Assembly: GCA_035544955.1 (NCBI GenBank)
Contig: DASZZN010000051.1
Span: 90,061-154,060 of the forward strand
DNA from: Candidatus Dormiibacterota bacterium
GTDB taxonomy: Bacteria > Chloroflexota > Dormibacteria > CF-121
Direction of reading: 5' to 3'
Length of the DNA: 64,000 nt
Made by a program: the position numbers and the translations under genes. Below, piece after piece: positions 1-10,512 of this stretch. Positions within the stretch are counted from its first letter, which is position 1. Every line of letters begins with the position of its first letter. The notes under the pieces are model-generated. The model worked only from the letters and a program-made list of their open reading frames with translations. It did not search any database and was not told the DNA's origin.

Positions 1-70
1 GGCCCAAGTCGTCGCGATATTCGTACGAGATCCGGTCATAGCCCTCGCGAACGATCCTCTTCGGATCGAT
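1..70 (-). CDS. Class I SAM-dependent methyltransferase, N-terminal fragment
   Basis: This is the 5' end of a gene that runs off the left edge of the window. The 23 visible codons read IDPKRIVREGYDRISYEYR and onward, which resembles the N terminus of small class I SAM-dependent methyltransferases; the SAM-binding motif itself lies outside the window. It follows the F420-type gene with only one base between that gene's stop and the proposed start. No ATG, GTG or TTG occurs in this frame after the preceding in-frame stop, so the start is placed at ATC (position 70), giving a protein that begins Met-Asp-Pro-Lys. The substrate cannot be told. Too little is visible for a firm family call. Confidence 0.45.
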   Translation of the reverse strand, partial: MDPKRIVREGYDRISYEYRDDLG

Positions 71-71
71 C

Positions 72-986
72 TCAGGTTCTGGCGTCGAGCCTCTCCAACA
101 CCGGAGCTAGGGCTTCGATCGACGCTTCGGTGATCGGATCGATGACCAGCTGCACGTGGCCGATTCCTTCGCGCGCGTAGGCAAGCAGGGCGTCCGCAAG
201 ATCGTCAGCGCTCCCTTCGAGCGGTGTCACGTGCTCCGAGGCATCAGCCTCGCGAGGCTGGTCGGCCGCGCCGGGCAACCGAACCAGAACGGCGACCGTA
301 CGTTCTACGTCACTCGGCGTACGTCCGGCCACTGTGCAGGCGGCGTCGACCTTCGCCCTCAGCGGTGCGACGCCATCGGGTCGATTGCCGGTCCAGCTGT
401 ACCACGCATTCCAGCTGTCGACGTACGGTACCGTGAGCTCCAGCATCCGCTCGCCAATAGACCCCACCATCAGCGGTGGTCCGCCTGGACGCGGCCGCGG
501 CAGGAGCTCGCAGTCTCGAGCCGAATAGAACTCTCCCGCGAAGTCGACGCGGCCTTCGCGCAGCAGGGAGCGAATGATGGTGAAGGCTTCGGCGAATCGC
601 GCGACACGCCGGTCAAAGGGAAAGCCGAACGCCCGATATTCCGTCTCGTTCCATCCCGCACCCAACCCGAGGATGAGACGTCCACCGCTGATCTCGTCGA
701 CGGTCGCGGCCAGCTTGGCCAGCATCGCCGGATTGTGAAAGCTGGTGCAGGCGACCAACGGCCCAATCGCGATCCGGCTCGTCGCGGCGGCGATGCCGGC
801 CAGCGTCGTCCAGGCCTCCCACGGACCCCTGGCTCCGTGGATCTCGTCACGATAGAGCAGGTGATCGCCCACCCACACCGAATCGAAGCCCAGCTGCTCG
901 CCGAGTCGGGTCATGGCGACGATTTCCGGCCAGCGGACTTCGCGCTCCACCTCGGGCAGCTGGAAGCCGACCTTAAGCGGGCGCGT
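72..986 (-). CDS. LLM-class F420-dependent oxidoreductase (luciferase-like fold)
   Basis: The protein (about 304 residues) has the layout of the luciferase-like monooxygenase family, F420-type branch: an N-terminal strand KVGFQLPE, then SVWVGDHLLYRD, a TSRIAIGPLV strand and the LGLGAGWNETEYRAFG loop that contributes to cofactor binding. Such enzymes move hydride between coenzyme F420 and a small molecule, here unknown; some family members use FMN instead. The gene begins 4 bases after the infB stop, so co-transcription is likely. The first canonical in-frame start (GTG at 950) would delete the first beta strand. The codon in the right place is ACG at 986, with AGG about nine bases upstream; that start is an inference. 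Confidence 0.75.
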   Translation of the reverse strand, partial: TRPLKVGFQLPEVEREVRWPEIVAMTRLGEQLGFDSVWVGDHLLYRDEIHGARGPWEAWTTLAGIAAATSRIAIGPLVACTSFHNPAMLAKLAATVDEISGGRLILGLGAGWNETEYRAFGFPFDRRVARFAEAFTIIRSLLREGRVDFAGEFYSARDCELLPRPRPGGPPLMVGSIGERMLELTVPYVDSWNAWYSWTGNRPDGVAPLRAKVDAACTVAGRTPSDVERTVAVLVRLPGAADQPREADASEHVTPLEGSADDLADALLAYAREGIGHVQLVIDPITEASIEALAPVLERLDART

Positions 987-990
987 CGGA

Positions 991-2988
991 TTACGCCTGT
1001 TTGACCTGGTAGGACTCGATGACGTCGCCCTGCTGGAAGTCCTGGTAGCCGTCGACCCGGATGCCGCACTCCAGTCCGGACAGCACCTCGTGGACGTCGT
1101 CCTTGAAGCGCTTGAGGCCCGCGATCTGGCCTTCGTGGATCGGCTTGTTGTCCCGCAGGATCTTGGCGAGAGACCCGCTCGTGATCTTGCCGTCCAGCAC
1201 CCGCGAGCCGGCGATGATGCCCAGCTTCGGGATTTTGATCGGCGTGAGCACCTCGGCGCGGCCTTCCCAGACCTGGACGAAGGTGGGCTCGTACAGCCCC
1301 TTGATGGCGCGTTCGATGTCGTTGGTGACGTTGTAGACGACGTCGTAACTGCGAATGTCGACCTTCTCCCGCTCGGCCGCTTTCTGGGCGAGCGCGTCGG
1401 ACTTGACATTGAAAGCGATGACGAGCGCGTTGGAGACCGCCGCCAGCAGGATGTCCGACTCCGTCACGGTGCCGACACCCTCGAAGACGATCTTGATCTG
1501 CACCTGGGGGTCCTGGATCTTGAGCAACGAGCCCTTGAGCGCCTCCACCGAGCCATTGCTGTCGCCCTTGATGACAAGGTTCAGGTCCTTGACGGCGCCC
1601 TTCCCGATCTGCGCCGACAGGTCGGCCAGCGTGACCCGGCGCGTCTGCGCCAGGGTCGCGACACGGTACTGCTCCGCTCGCTGGCCCGCAATGGTCCGCG
1701 CGACCTTCTCGCTGGAGACCACCTGGAAGATATCGCCCGCGGTGGGCACATCGGGCAGGCCGGTGACAACGGCCGGCGTCGCCGGCCCGGCTTCCTTCAT
1801 CTTCTTGCCTCGATCATCGAGCAGCGCGCGCACCTTGCCGAAGATGTGCCCGACCACGAGGTTGTCGCCGATCCGAAGCGTGCCACTCTGCACGAGCACG
1901 GTCGCGACCGGGCCGCGGCCCTTCTCCAGGTGGGCGTCGATCACGGTGCCGGCGGCCAGTTTGGCCGGGTTGGCCTTGAGGTCCTGAAGGTCGGCAACGA
2001 GAAGGATCATCTCGAGCAGCTCAGAGAGCCCAGTCTTCTGCTTGGCGGAGACGGGCACCATGACGGTTTGCCCACCCCACTCTTCGGGCACGAGACCCTG
2101 CTCGGAGAGGGCCTGCTTGACCCGATCGGGGTTGGCGCCCTCCTTGTCGATCTTGTTGATCGCCACCACGATCGGCACCTGGGCCGCCTTGATATGCGAG
2201 ATCGCCTCGACCGTCTGCGGCATGACGCCGTCATCGGCAGCAACCACGAGCACGGCAACGTCCGTGACCTGCGCGCCGCGGGCGCGCATGGCGGTGAACG
2301 CTTCGTGACCGGGGGTGTCGAGGAAGACGATGCGCCGCCCTTTCTCCTCGACAACGTAGGCGCCGATGCTCTGGGTGATCCCACCGGCTTCGCCGGCGGC
2401 CACCTTGGTCTCGCGCACGGCGTCGAGCAGCGAGGTCTTGCCATGGTCAACATGACCCATGACGGTGACCACTGGCGGCCGGACTTTCAGGTTCTCGGCC
2501 GCTTCGCCATCGGTGCTGAAGAGCTCCGAACGCGTGGTCAGCTTGACCTGGGTGGCCTCACCTTCGCCGACGACTTCCTCGGCGATCGCCGAATCCATGG
2601 CCATCGGGCTGGCCTGGACCCCGAAGCTGTCGGCGACGATGGCAGCCGTCTCGAAATCGATCTGCTGGTTGATGTTCGCCATGACACCGTTCTTCATCAG
2701 CTCTTTGATGATGTCGACCGTCTTGACGTCCAGGTATTCCGCCAGCTCTTTGACGGAGAGCGTCGGGGGCAGTTGAACCTTGCCTTCGGCGACCGCCTTC
2801 TTCGCCTCAGCGGCCTGGCCGGCCGCGAACTGGGTGCGCACGGACGACTCCTGTTCCGGCGTCAGCACCGCCATGGCGTGGCGTGGTGCGTGGCGGGTCG
2901 GGCGCAGGAAATCGAGGATATCCCGGGCCTCGACGCCGAGGTCGCGGGCGAGCTGCTGAACCTTGATACCGCGAGTTGTTGTAGCTAT
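991..2988 (-). CDS. infB: Translation initiation factor IF-2
   Basis: IF-2 is the GTPase that brings initiator fMet-tRNA to the 30S subunit and promotes 50S joining. The G domain is clear, with [12 protein letters not shown] (G1), DTPGHEAF (G3) and NKIDKEGA (G4), followed by the usual beta-barrel, domain III and the C-terminal fMet-tRNA-binding domain. The ATG at 2874 begins just inside the first IF2_N module: upstream codons read [20 protein letters not shown], typical of that module, and a second IF2_N module follows. No ATG, GTG or TTG precedes them before an in-frame TGA at 3012-3010. The start is therefore placed at ATA (2988), with AAAGGATAGG upstream; ATT at 3009 or ATC are alternatives. 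The gene lies downstream of ylxR in the rimP-nusA operon. Confidence 0.9.
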   Translation of the reverse strand: MATTTRGIKVQQLARDLGVEARDILDFLRPTRHAPRHAMAVLTPEQESSVRTQFAAGQAAEAKKAVAEGKVQLPPTLSVKELAEYLDVKTVDIIKELMKNGVMANINQQIDFETAAIVADSFGVQASPMAMDSAIAEEVVGEGEATQVKLTTRSELFSTDGEAAENLKVRPPVVTVMGHVDHGKTSLLDAVRETKVAAGEAGGITQSIGAYVVEEKGRRIVFLDTPGHEAFTAMRARGAQVTDVAVLVVAADDGVMPQTVEAISHIKAAQVPIVVAINKIDKEGANPDRVKQALSEQGLVPEEWGGQTVMVPVSAKQKTGLSELLEMILLVADLQDLKANPAKLAAGTVIDAHLEKGRGPVATVLVQSGTLRIGDNLVVGHIFGKVRALLDDRGKKMKEAGPATPAVVTGLPDVPTAGDIFQVVSSEKVARTIAGQRAEQYRVATLAQTRRVTLADLSAQIGKGAVKDLNLVIKGDSNGSVEALKGSLLKIQDPQVQIKIVFEGVGTVTESDILLAAVSNALVIAFNVKSDALAQKAAEREKVDIRSYDVVYNVTNDIERAIKGLYEPTFVQVWEGRAEVLTPIKIPKLGIIAGSRVLDGKITSGSLAKILRDNKPIHEGQIAGLKRFKDDVHEVLSGLECGIRVDGYQDFQQGDVIESYQVKQA

Positions 2989-3026
2989 GAGTGACCTATC
3001 CTTTGCAATTCAACTGGCAATAATAG

Positions 3027-3058
3027 CCTGAGTCCCCCTGCCAGGCGGTGGACTCAGG
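3027..3058. repeat. Perfect inverted repeat between ylxR and infB
   Basis: Two 9-base arms (CCTGAGTCC at 3027-3035 and GGACTCAGG at 3050-3058) are exact inverse complements around a 14-base loop. The right arm covers the ylxR stop codon, and the hairpin lies about 40 bases upstream of the proposed infB start. On the minus strand it is followed by a short AU-rich stretch rather than a run of U, so it does not look like an intrinsic terminator. A role in mRNA processing or in controlling infB translation is possible but not shown. Confidence 0.6.
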
Positions 3059-3335
3059 TCATTATTCCCTGCCGAAGCCGCTCCCAATCTTGCGCCGTGA
3101 CCGTGGAGCCGAGTGCCCGGTCGAGCGCCCGTCGCTTCTGCGCCGCCTCCCAGCAGGCCCCCTCGCGGCAAAGGTAGGCGCTCCGGCCGGCAACCCGACG
3201 CGGATCGACCACGAGCGTCCCATCCACCATCGCCAGCCGATGCAGGGCCGACCGGGGCTTGACCTGGCGGCAGCCGACGCAGCTGCGAAGCGGCTCAGGA
3301 CGCGCCGCCGTTAGCCTCCATCGTCCCTGGGACAT
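3054..3335 (-). CDS. rnpM: YlxR family RNA-binding protein
   Basis: This is a small basic protein of 93 residues in the YlxR/DUF448 family. The signature is present: RSCVGCRQ near residue 20, then DPRRVAGRSAYLC and a second cysteine a few residues later. YlxR sits between nusA and infB in many bacteria; in Firmicutes it has been described as an RNA-binding protein that modulates RNase P. The start ATG at 3335 lies inside the 3' end of nusA (41-base overlap). An upstream GTG start would add residues encoded by the CCCTCCCCC repeat at 3338-3373 and is less likely. Confidence 0.85.
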   Translation of the reverse strand: MSQGRWRLTAARPEPLRSCVGCRQVKPRSALHRLAMVDGTLVVDPRRVAGRSAYLCREGACWEAAQKRRALDRALGSTVTAQDWERLRQGIMT

Positions 3336-4422
3336 TTCCCTCCCCCGCTTGCGGGGGAGGGTCAGGGTGGGGGCCTGCCCCACCTTCCACCGTCGGCTTG
3401 ATGTCGATCCTCCACCCGGTCAGCTTGGCCGCCAGCCGGGCGTTTTGGCCATCCTTGCCGATCGCCAGGGAGAGCTGGTTCTCCGGCACGTGGGCGGTGG
3501 CGGTTCGCGAGTCCCGGTCGATGTCCACGTTTAGGACCTGGGCCGGACTGAGCGCGTTCGCCACCAGCTGGCCAGGGTCGTCCGCCCAGGGGATGATGTC
3601 GACGCGCTCCGACCCCAGTTCGCCAACCACGCTTCGGATGCGCACGCCACGCGGGCCGACGCAGGCGCCCACCGGATCGATGCCATCCTGGTTGGCGGAG
3701 ACCGCGACCTTGGTTCGGACGCCGGGCTCACGCGCCAGGGCGCGGATGACGACCGCACCCGACGTCAGCTCCGGAATCTCGAACTCCAGCAGGCGCCGAA
3801 CCAACGCCTTATGCGCCCGCGACACCAGGACCTGCGCCCCGCGGCTTCGCTTGCGTTCCTCCAGCAACAGGACCTTTAGGTGCTGGCCGACCCGAATCGT
3901 TTCGTCGGGAATCTGCTCTTCAGGTGGCAGCACGGCCTCTGCCTTTCCCAACTCGATATAAATCGTGCGCCCGTCGGGTCGTTCCACGACCCGCTCGACG
4001 ATGCCGCTCACCATTTCGCCCTTGTGCTCGAGAACATCCTTGAGCACCTGGTCCTTCTCCGCGTCCCGCAAACGCTGGAAGACCACCTGCTTGCTGATTT
4101 GCGCCGCCAGGCGTGCGAAATCCTCGGTCGGCAGCGGGACGTCGATCAGGTCGCCGAGCGAGGCCGGGCCCAGCTTGATCGCGTCCTCGAGGCTGATCTC
4201 CGTTGCGGGATCGGTCGCCATCTCGACCACCCGGCGCCGGCCAAAGATGGCGATCTGGGCCGTATCCGGATCGACATGCACGCGAATGTTCTCCGGCGGA
4301 TTGAAGGCGCGCCGGTAGGCGGTGGCCAGCGCGGTTTCCATCAGACTCAGGAGTGATTGCTTGGAGATCCCCTTCTCCTCCTGAACCTGGTCGAGCGCCT
4401 TGAGGAAGTCTGATTTCAGCAT
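3295..4422 (-). CDS. nusA: Transcription termination/antitermination factor NusA
   Basis: NusA binds RNA polymerase and nascent RNA and modulates pausing, termination and antitermination. The protein (375 residues) has the N-terminal polymerase-binding domain, an S1 domain (from about residue 135, with GEMVSGIVERV) and two KH domains, including DPVGACVGPRGVRIRSV and the LSLAIGKDGQNARLAAKLTGW motif. It lacks the C-terminal acidic repeats of proteobacterial NusA. The last 25 or so residues are low complexity and come from a palindromic DNA repeat. The ATG overlaps the rimP stop by one base (TGATG), so translation is probably coupled to rimP. Confidence 0.95.
   Translation of the reverse strand: MLKSDFLKALDQVQEEKGISKQSLLSLMETALATAYRRAFNPPENIRVHVDPDTAQIAIFGRRRVVEMATDPATEISLEDAIKLGPASLGDLIDVPLPTEDFARLAAQISKQVVFQRLRDAEKDQVLKDVLEHKGEMVSGIVERVVERPDGRTIYIELGKAEAVLPPEEQIPDETIRVGQHLKVLLLEERKRSRGAQVLVSRAHKALVRRLLEFEIPELTSGAVVIRALAREPGVRTKVAVSANQDGIDPVGACVGPRGVRIRSVVGELGSERVDIIPWADDPGQLVANALSPAQVLNVDIDRDSRTATAHVPENQLSLAIGKDGQNARLAAKLTGWRIDIKPTVEGGAGPHPDPPPQAGEGNVPGTMEANGGAS
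3338..3373. repeat. REP-like palindromic element, copy 1
   Basis: The element is CCCTCCCCC, a short spacer and GGGGGAGGG, followed by a TCAGGGTGGGGG tail. A second copy with the same order and tail is at 7313-7344. This copy lies inside the last codons of nusA, where it encodes a Pro- and Gly-rich tail (PHPDPPPQAGEG). Small C/G palindromes of this type are scattered in many high-GC genomes and resemble REP elements. Mobility and function cannot be judged from two copies. Confidence 0.6.
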
Positions 4423-4907
4423 CAGCGCCGCGACAAGTCGATCGCCAACCGGGCGGAGACGATATCCACCAGCGGGATTGCGACCGTCCTCAGATGCTTG
4501 CCCTCCCCCAGTTGCAGCTCGATCATGTCGTCAGACACGGCGGTGAGCCGTCCTTCGGCAACCTGCTCGCTGTCGCCCAGGCGGTAACGGACATTCGCGC
4601 GCCGGCCGATGAAGCGTCGGTACTCGTCGAGGTTGCGCAACGGACGCTCGGCGCCCGGCGAGGACACTTCGAGCTCGTAGCGGGTGGGGAATGGATCGGC
4701 CTGGTCGAGCAAGGCGCTGACCGACTTGCTCACCCGCTCGCAATCGGCGAGCGTCACGCCTTCGGATCGGTCGATGCGCACTCGCAGGGTCGTGGAGGCG
4801 CCGCTGCCGGCGACGGCGAGGTCGTACAGCTCGTAGCCGAGGAAGCTGAGGGTCGGCATGATCAATTCCCGGATCTGATCGAGCTGATTCGTTGTTGGCG
4901 GGGTCAC
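4422..4907 (-). CDS. rimP: Ribosome maturation factor RimP
   Basis: RimP assists maturation of the 30S subunit. The 161-residue protein shows the family pattern: an N-terminal IMPTLSFLGYELYDL segment, LRVRIDRSEGVTLADCERVS, then the YELEVSSPGAERPL motif and a C-terminal SH3-like barrel. It is the first full-length gene of the rimP-nusA-ylxR-infB operon. The GTG start has no Shine-Dalgarno: the bases before it are the U-tract of a hairpin. Its GTG overlaps the stop of a short leader ORF (GTGA at 4907-4904), so translation may depend on ribosomes finishing that leader. Confidence 0.9.
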   Translation of the reverse strand: MTPPTTNQLDQIRELIMPTLSFLGYELYDLAVAGSGASTTLRVRIDRSEGVTLADCERVSKSVSALLDQADPFPTRYELEVSSPGAERPLRNLDEYRRFIGRRANVRYRLGDSEQVAEGRLTAVSDDMIELQLGEGKHLRTVAIPLVDIVSARLAIDLSRR

Positions 4908-4957
4908 CAGGAAAAGAAAAAGGGCCGACGGCCCCGCTTTGCACAGTTCGTATTCAC
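4904..4957 (-). CDS. Candidate 17-residue leader peptide of the rimP-nusA-infB operon
   Basis: A GTG at 4957, three bases after AGGAG (4965-4961), opens a frame of 17 codons reading MNTNCAKRGRRPFFFSW. It ends in a TGA that overlaps the rimP GTG by the same four-base GTGA arrangement used elsewhere in this genome. Codons 8 to 16 cross the intrinsic terminator hairpin and its U-tract, so a translating ribosome would prevent the hairpin from forming. A TATACT hexamer lies nine bases before the GTG. There is no homology evidence because the peptide is too short; the case rests on position, overlap and signals. Confidence 0.5.
   Translation of the reverse strand: MNTNCAKRGRRPFFFSW
4911..4935 (-). 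terminator. Intrinsic terminator or attenuator in the rimP leader
   Basis: On the minus strand GGGCC, a GTC loop and GGCCC (4934-4922) form a short GC stem followed by TTTTTCTTTT. It lies between the secF stop (4981) and the rimP start (4907). The U-tract ends four bases before the rimP GTG, so no promoter fits between hairpin and gene. The rimP operon must therefore be transcribed through it. It may end secF transcripts, attenuate rimP transcripts, or both. Confidence 0.7.
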
Positions 4958-4966
4958 TTGCTCCTG

Positions 4967-4972
4967 AGTATA
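4967..4972 (-). promoter_or_regulatory. Candidate -10 element (TATACT) for the rimP operon
   Basis: TATACT lies at 4972-4967, just downstream of the secF stop and upstream of the rimP terminator-like hairpin. The region 17 bases upstream holds no good TTGACA. The same hexamer precedes secD (7284-7279), infC (22110-22105) and tyrS (13638-13633), which supports it as this organism's -10 consensus. Initiation about seven bases downstream would give an almost leaderless start at the GTG of the leader ORF. Confidence 0.5.
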
Positions 4973-4980
4973 GGACTCCG

Positions 4981-5850
4981 TTACCGTGGGTCGAGCCGCC
5001 TCCAGACCACGAGCAGGGGACTCGCGTTGAAGATCGATGAGTAGGTGCCGCTGACGATGCCGATCAGTAGCGCCAACGTGAAGCCCTTGATGTTTTGCGG
5101 CGAGATCAGGAACAGCGCGACCAGGACGAAGACGACCGTCATCGAGGTGTTCAGCGATCGGGCGAGCGACTGGATGATGCTCAGGTTGACGTTCTGCTCG
5201 AAGGTCAGGCGGCTCGCCTGCCGCAGGTTCTCGCGGATCCGGTCGAAGATGACGATCGTGTCATGGACCGAGAAACCGATCACCGTGAGCACGGCCGTGA
5301 CGAACAGCGTATTGATTTCGCCGAGCGGCAAGTTGAAGACCTTGCCGAGGATCGAGTAGATGCCCGTCAAGAGGAAGACGTCATGCAGCAGCGCGAGGAT
5401 GGCGCAGACGGCGAACTTGTAGTTGAAGCGAAAGCTCAGGTAGATGACGATCAGGATGGAGGCGATCGCGATCAGGCCACCCGATCCCACGACCAGCTCC
5501 CTGGCGATCGTCGGACCGACCTGCGCGTAGCTCGACTTGGATGGGTCCAGCGGGAATTTCTGGGCGAGGTCGGCCCGGATGGTCGTCTCCTGCGCGGAGG
5601 AGAGCGGTTTGGTCGTGATCAGGACGCCGTTGGGCCCGGCCTGCTGCACCGTCGCCTCGACATTGAACGTGTCCATCTCTTTCTGGACGACCGAGGCCTG
5701 AACCGGCCGGGTGAAGGCCAGGTTGTACTGGTCGCCGCCGGCGAAGTCGATCCCCAACCGGAAGCCGAAGAGTGCCATCGAGATGATCCCGGGCAGGATG
5801 ATCGCCAGCGACAGGAGGAAGTACCAGTTGCGCCGGCCGACGATGTCCAT
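4981..5850 (-). CDS. secF: Protein translocase subunit SecF
   Basis: SecF pairs with SecD in the membrane to drive late steps of Sec-dependent export with the proton gradient. The 289-residue protein has one N-terminal membrane segment (about 9-28), the family motif FRLGIDFAGGDQYNL, an external domain, and five membrane segments in the C-terminal half, including IGFSVHDTIVIFDRIREN around residues 190-210. It ends at LVVWRRLDPR. The ATG is 14 bases downstream of the secD stop. No yajC is present in this window. Confidence 0.95.
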   Translation of the reverse strand: MDIVGRRNWYFLLSLAIILPGIISMALFGFRLGIDFAGGDQYNLAFTRPVQASVVQKEMDTFNVEATVQQAGPNGVLITTKPLSSAQETTIRADLAQKFPLDPSKSSYAQVGPTIARELVVGSGGLIAIASILIVIYLSFRFNYKFAVCAILALLHDVFLLTGIYSILGKVFNLPLGEINTLFVTAVLTVIGFSVHDTIVIFDRIRENLRQASRLTFEQNVNLSIIQSLARSLNTSMTVVFVLVALFLISPQNIKGFTLALLIGIVSGTYSSIFNASPLLVVWRRLDPR

Positions 5851-5864
5851 CTAGCGGATCCCCC

Positions 5865-7268
5865 TCAGGCGGCCTTGGGCGCCGAGACGCCGTAGAAGGC
5901 CAGCCGTCGAGCCGGCCGCAGTCCGGCGAGGATCTGCAGGAACTGCTGGGTAGTGACAACAGCGGAGAACATGCTGACCGCGACGCCGATCGCCAGCGTG
6001 ATAGCAAATCCCTTGATGAGGGGAGCACCGAAGAAATAGAGCACGAAGCAGGTGATCAGCGTCGAAATGTTGGAGTCGCGGATCGCTGGCCAGGCCCGAT
6101 GCACGCCGGCCTCCATCGCGGCACCCAGTGTCCGGCCCGCCCGTAACTCTTCCTTGACGCGTTCGAAGATCAGGACGTTGGCATCGACCGCCATTCCGAC
6201 CGAGAGGATGAACCCGGTCAGGCCGGCGAGCGTCAGCGTGACGCCGAACAGCTTGAAGATGGCGAGCGCGATCGCCGCGTAAAGCAGCAGCGCGATGCTC
6301 GCCACCACGCCCGGGAGCCGGTAATAGAGAAGCATGAAGAGGATGACGATGGTGAGCCCGAAGGCGCCCGCCAGCAAGCTCAGCTTGACGGTCGAGGCGC
6401 CGAGGGTGGCGCCGACCTCGGTTGCCGAGGCGAGCGAGACGGTGCCGGGCAAGGCTCCAGAGTTGAGCTGGATGGCCAGGGCCTGCGCACTGGCGGCGGT
6501 GAAGCCGCCGGTGATGATGGCGCTGCCGCCGCAGATCTCGCTGATGACGTTCGCGTCTTCCACCAGGTTCTTGTCGATGAAGATCGCGAGCTTGTTCTGC
6601 GGGTCACCCTGCGGATGCGTGACGCGGTCGCGCGTAAAGGCGCAGAACATGTCGCTGCCTGGTCCATTGAACGAGATCGTGACGTCGGGGAGGTTGGTGT
6701 TGGGATCCGTCGAGCGGCTGGCGTTGGTGATCATGCTGCCGTCGATGCCCGTGTACACGGGCTTGTACCCGGAGTACTTCTGAGCATCAGTCGGATTCAG
6801 CTGCTGCAGGGTCGCGGCATCGGGCGTCCCGGGCTCCCATTTCCAGATTGTCAGGTAGGAGGTCTTGCCCAGGATCTGTTTGGCCTGCTCCAGGTCCACG
6901 CCCGGCAACTCGACGATGATCCGGTTCTGACCCTCCGGCCGTACGACCGATTCCGCATACCCGCTGCTGTTGACGCGGCGCTCGATGATCGAGACCGCAA
7001 TGTCGCGGGCCGCCTGCTGGGTGATCCCGGAACGCACATTGGTGATCTCGAGCTCGAGATGCGTGCCGCCCTGAAGGTCGAGGCCCTTGTGGACGAAGAT
7101 CTGCTGGTCGAAGCCCAGGAATGGGATGGACAGCGTCGGAATGCCGCGGATCGGCCCGGTCAGGGGCTGGTTGGTGGCCAGCCGGTAGACGTAGGCGAAC
7201 CCGTCGATGAAGATGGCAATCACGGCAACGACGGCAATCAGTGCCAGGAGTCGACGATCGACGCGCAT
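5865..7268 (-). CDS. secD: Protein translocase subunit SecD
   Basis: SecD forms a complex with SecF. The 467-residue protein has an N-terminal membrane segment (about 8-28), the LGLD-type motif as HKGLDLQGGTHLELEI, the first external domain with RRVNSSGYAESVVRPEG and an external head, and then five membrane segments with GMAVDANVLIFERVKEE near residue 360, the conserved proton-pathway region. It is shorter than the E. coli protein, as is usual outside Proteobacteria. The ATG lies ten bases after a TATACT hexamer with no Shine-Dalgarno, which suggests a leaderless or near-leaderless mRNA. Confidence 0.95.
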   Translation of the reverse strand: MRVDRRLLALIAVVAVIAIFIDGFAYVYRLATNQPLTGPIRGIPTLSIPFLGFDQQIFVHKGLDLQGGTHLELEITNVRSGITQQAARDIAVSIIERRVNSSGYAESVVRPEGQNRIIVELPGVDLEQAKQILGKTSYLTIWKWEPGTPDAATLQQLNPTDAQKYSGYKPVYTGIDGSMITNASRSTDPNTNLPDVTISFNGPGSDMFCAFTRDRVTHPQGDPQNKLAIFIDKNLVEDANVISEICGGSAIITGGFTAASAQALAIQLNSGALPGTVSLASATEVGATLGASTVKLSLLAGAFGLTIVILFMLLYYRLPGVVASIALLLYAAIALAIFKLFGVTLTLAGLTGFILSVGMAVDANVLIFERVKEELRAGRTLGAAMEAGVHRAWPAIRDSNISTLITCFVLYFFGAPLIKGFAITLAIGVAVSMFSAVVTTQQFLQILAGLRPARRLAFYGVSAPKAA

Positions 7269-7278
7269 GCGAGGGAAA

Positions 7279-7284
7279 GTATAG
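7279..7284 (-). promoter_or_regulatory. Candidate -10 element (TATACT) for secD-secF
   Basis: TATACT at 7284-7279 is ten bases upstream of the secD ATG. The intervening bases (TTTCCCTCGC read on the minus strand) hold no Shine-Dalgarno. If transcription starts about seven bases after the hexamer, the 5' leader would be two or three bases. The -35 region is weak. Confidence 0.5.
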
Positions 7285-7312
7285 GTGAGGCCCGATGAGA
7301 AACCGTTAGATT

Positions 7313-7344
7313 CCCTCCCCGTCTGGGGGAGGGCAGGGTGGGGG
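7313..7344. repeat. REP-like palindromic element, copy 2
   Basis: CCCTCCCC, a five-base spacer and GGGGAGGG are followed by CAGGGTGGGGG, the same structure and orientation as the copy at 3338-3373. It lies between the tgt stop (7348) and the secD promoter, within an intergenic stretch of about 80 bases. It could fold in RNA and act as a weak terminator or stabiliser at the 3' end of tgt, but it has no U-tract. Confidence 0.6.
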
Positions 7345-7347
7345 TCG

Positions 7348-9476
<2,129 letters not shown>

Positions 9477-9489
9477 CCCGGGACTGAGA

Positions 9490-10508
<1,019 letters not shown>

Positions 10509-10512
<4 letters not shown>

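Noticed and set aside
913..2994. A 693-codon open frame on the plus strand across infB
   Set aside because: It is antisense to a clear infB and has the His/Asp/Arg/Leu-rich composition expected for the mirror frame of a GC-rich gene. It has no family motif and no Shine-Dalgarno.
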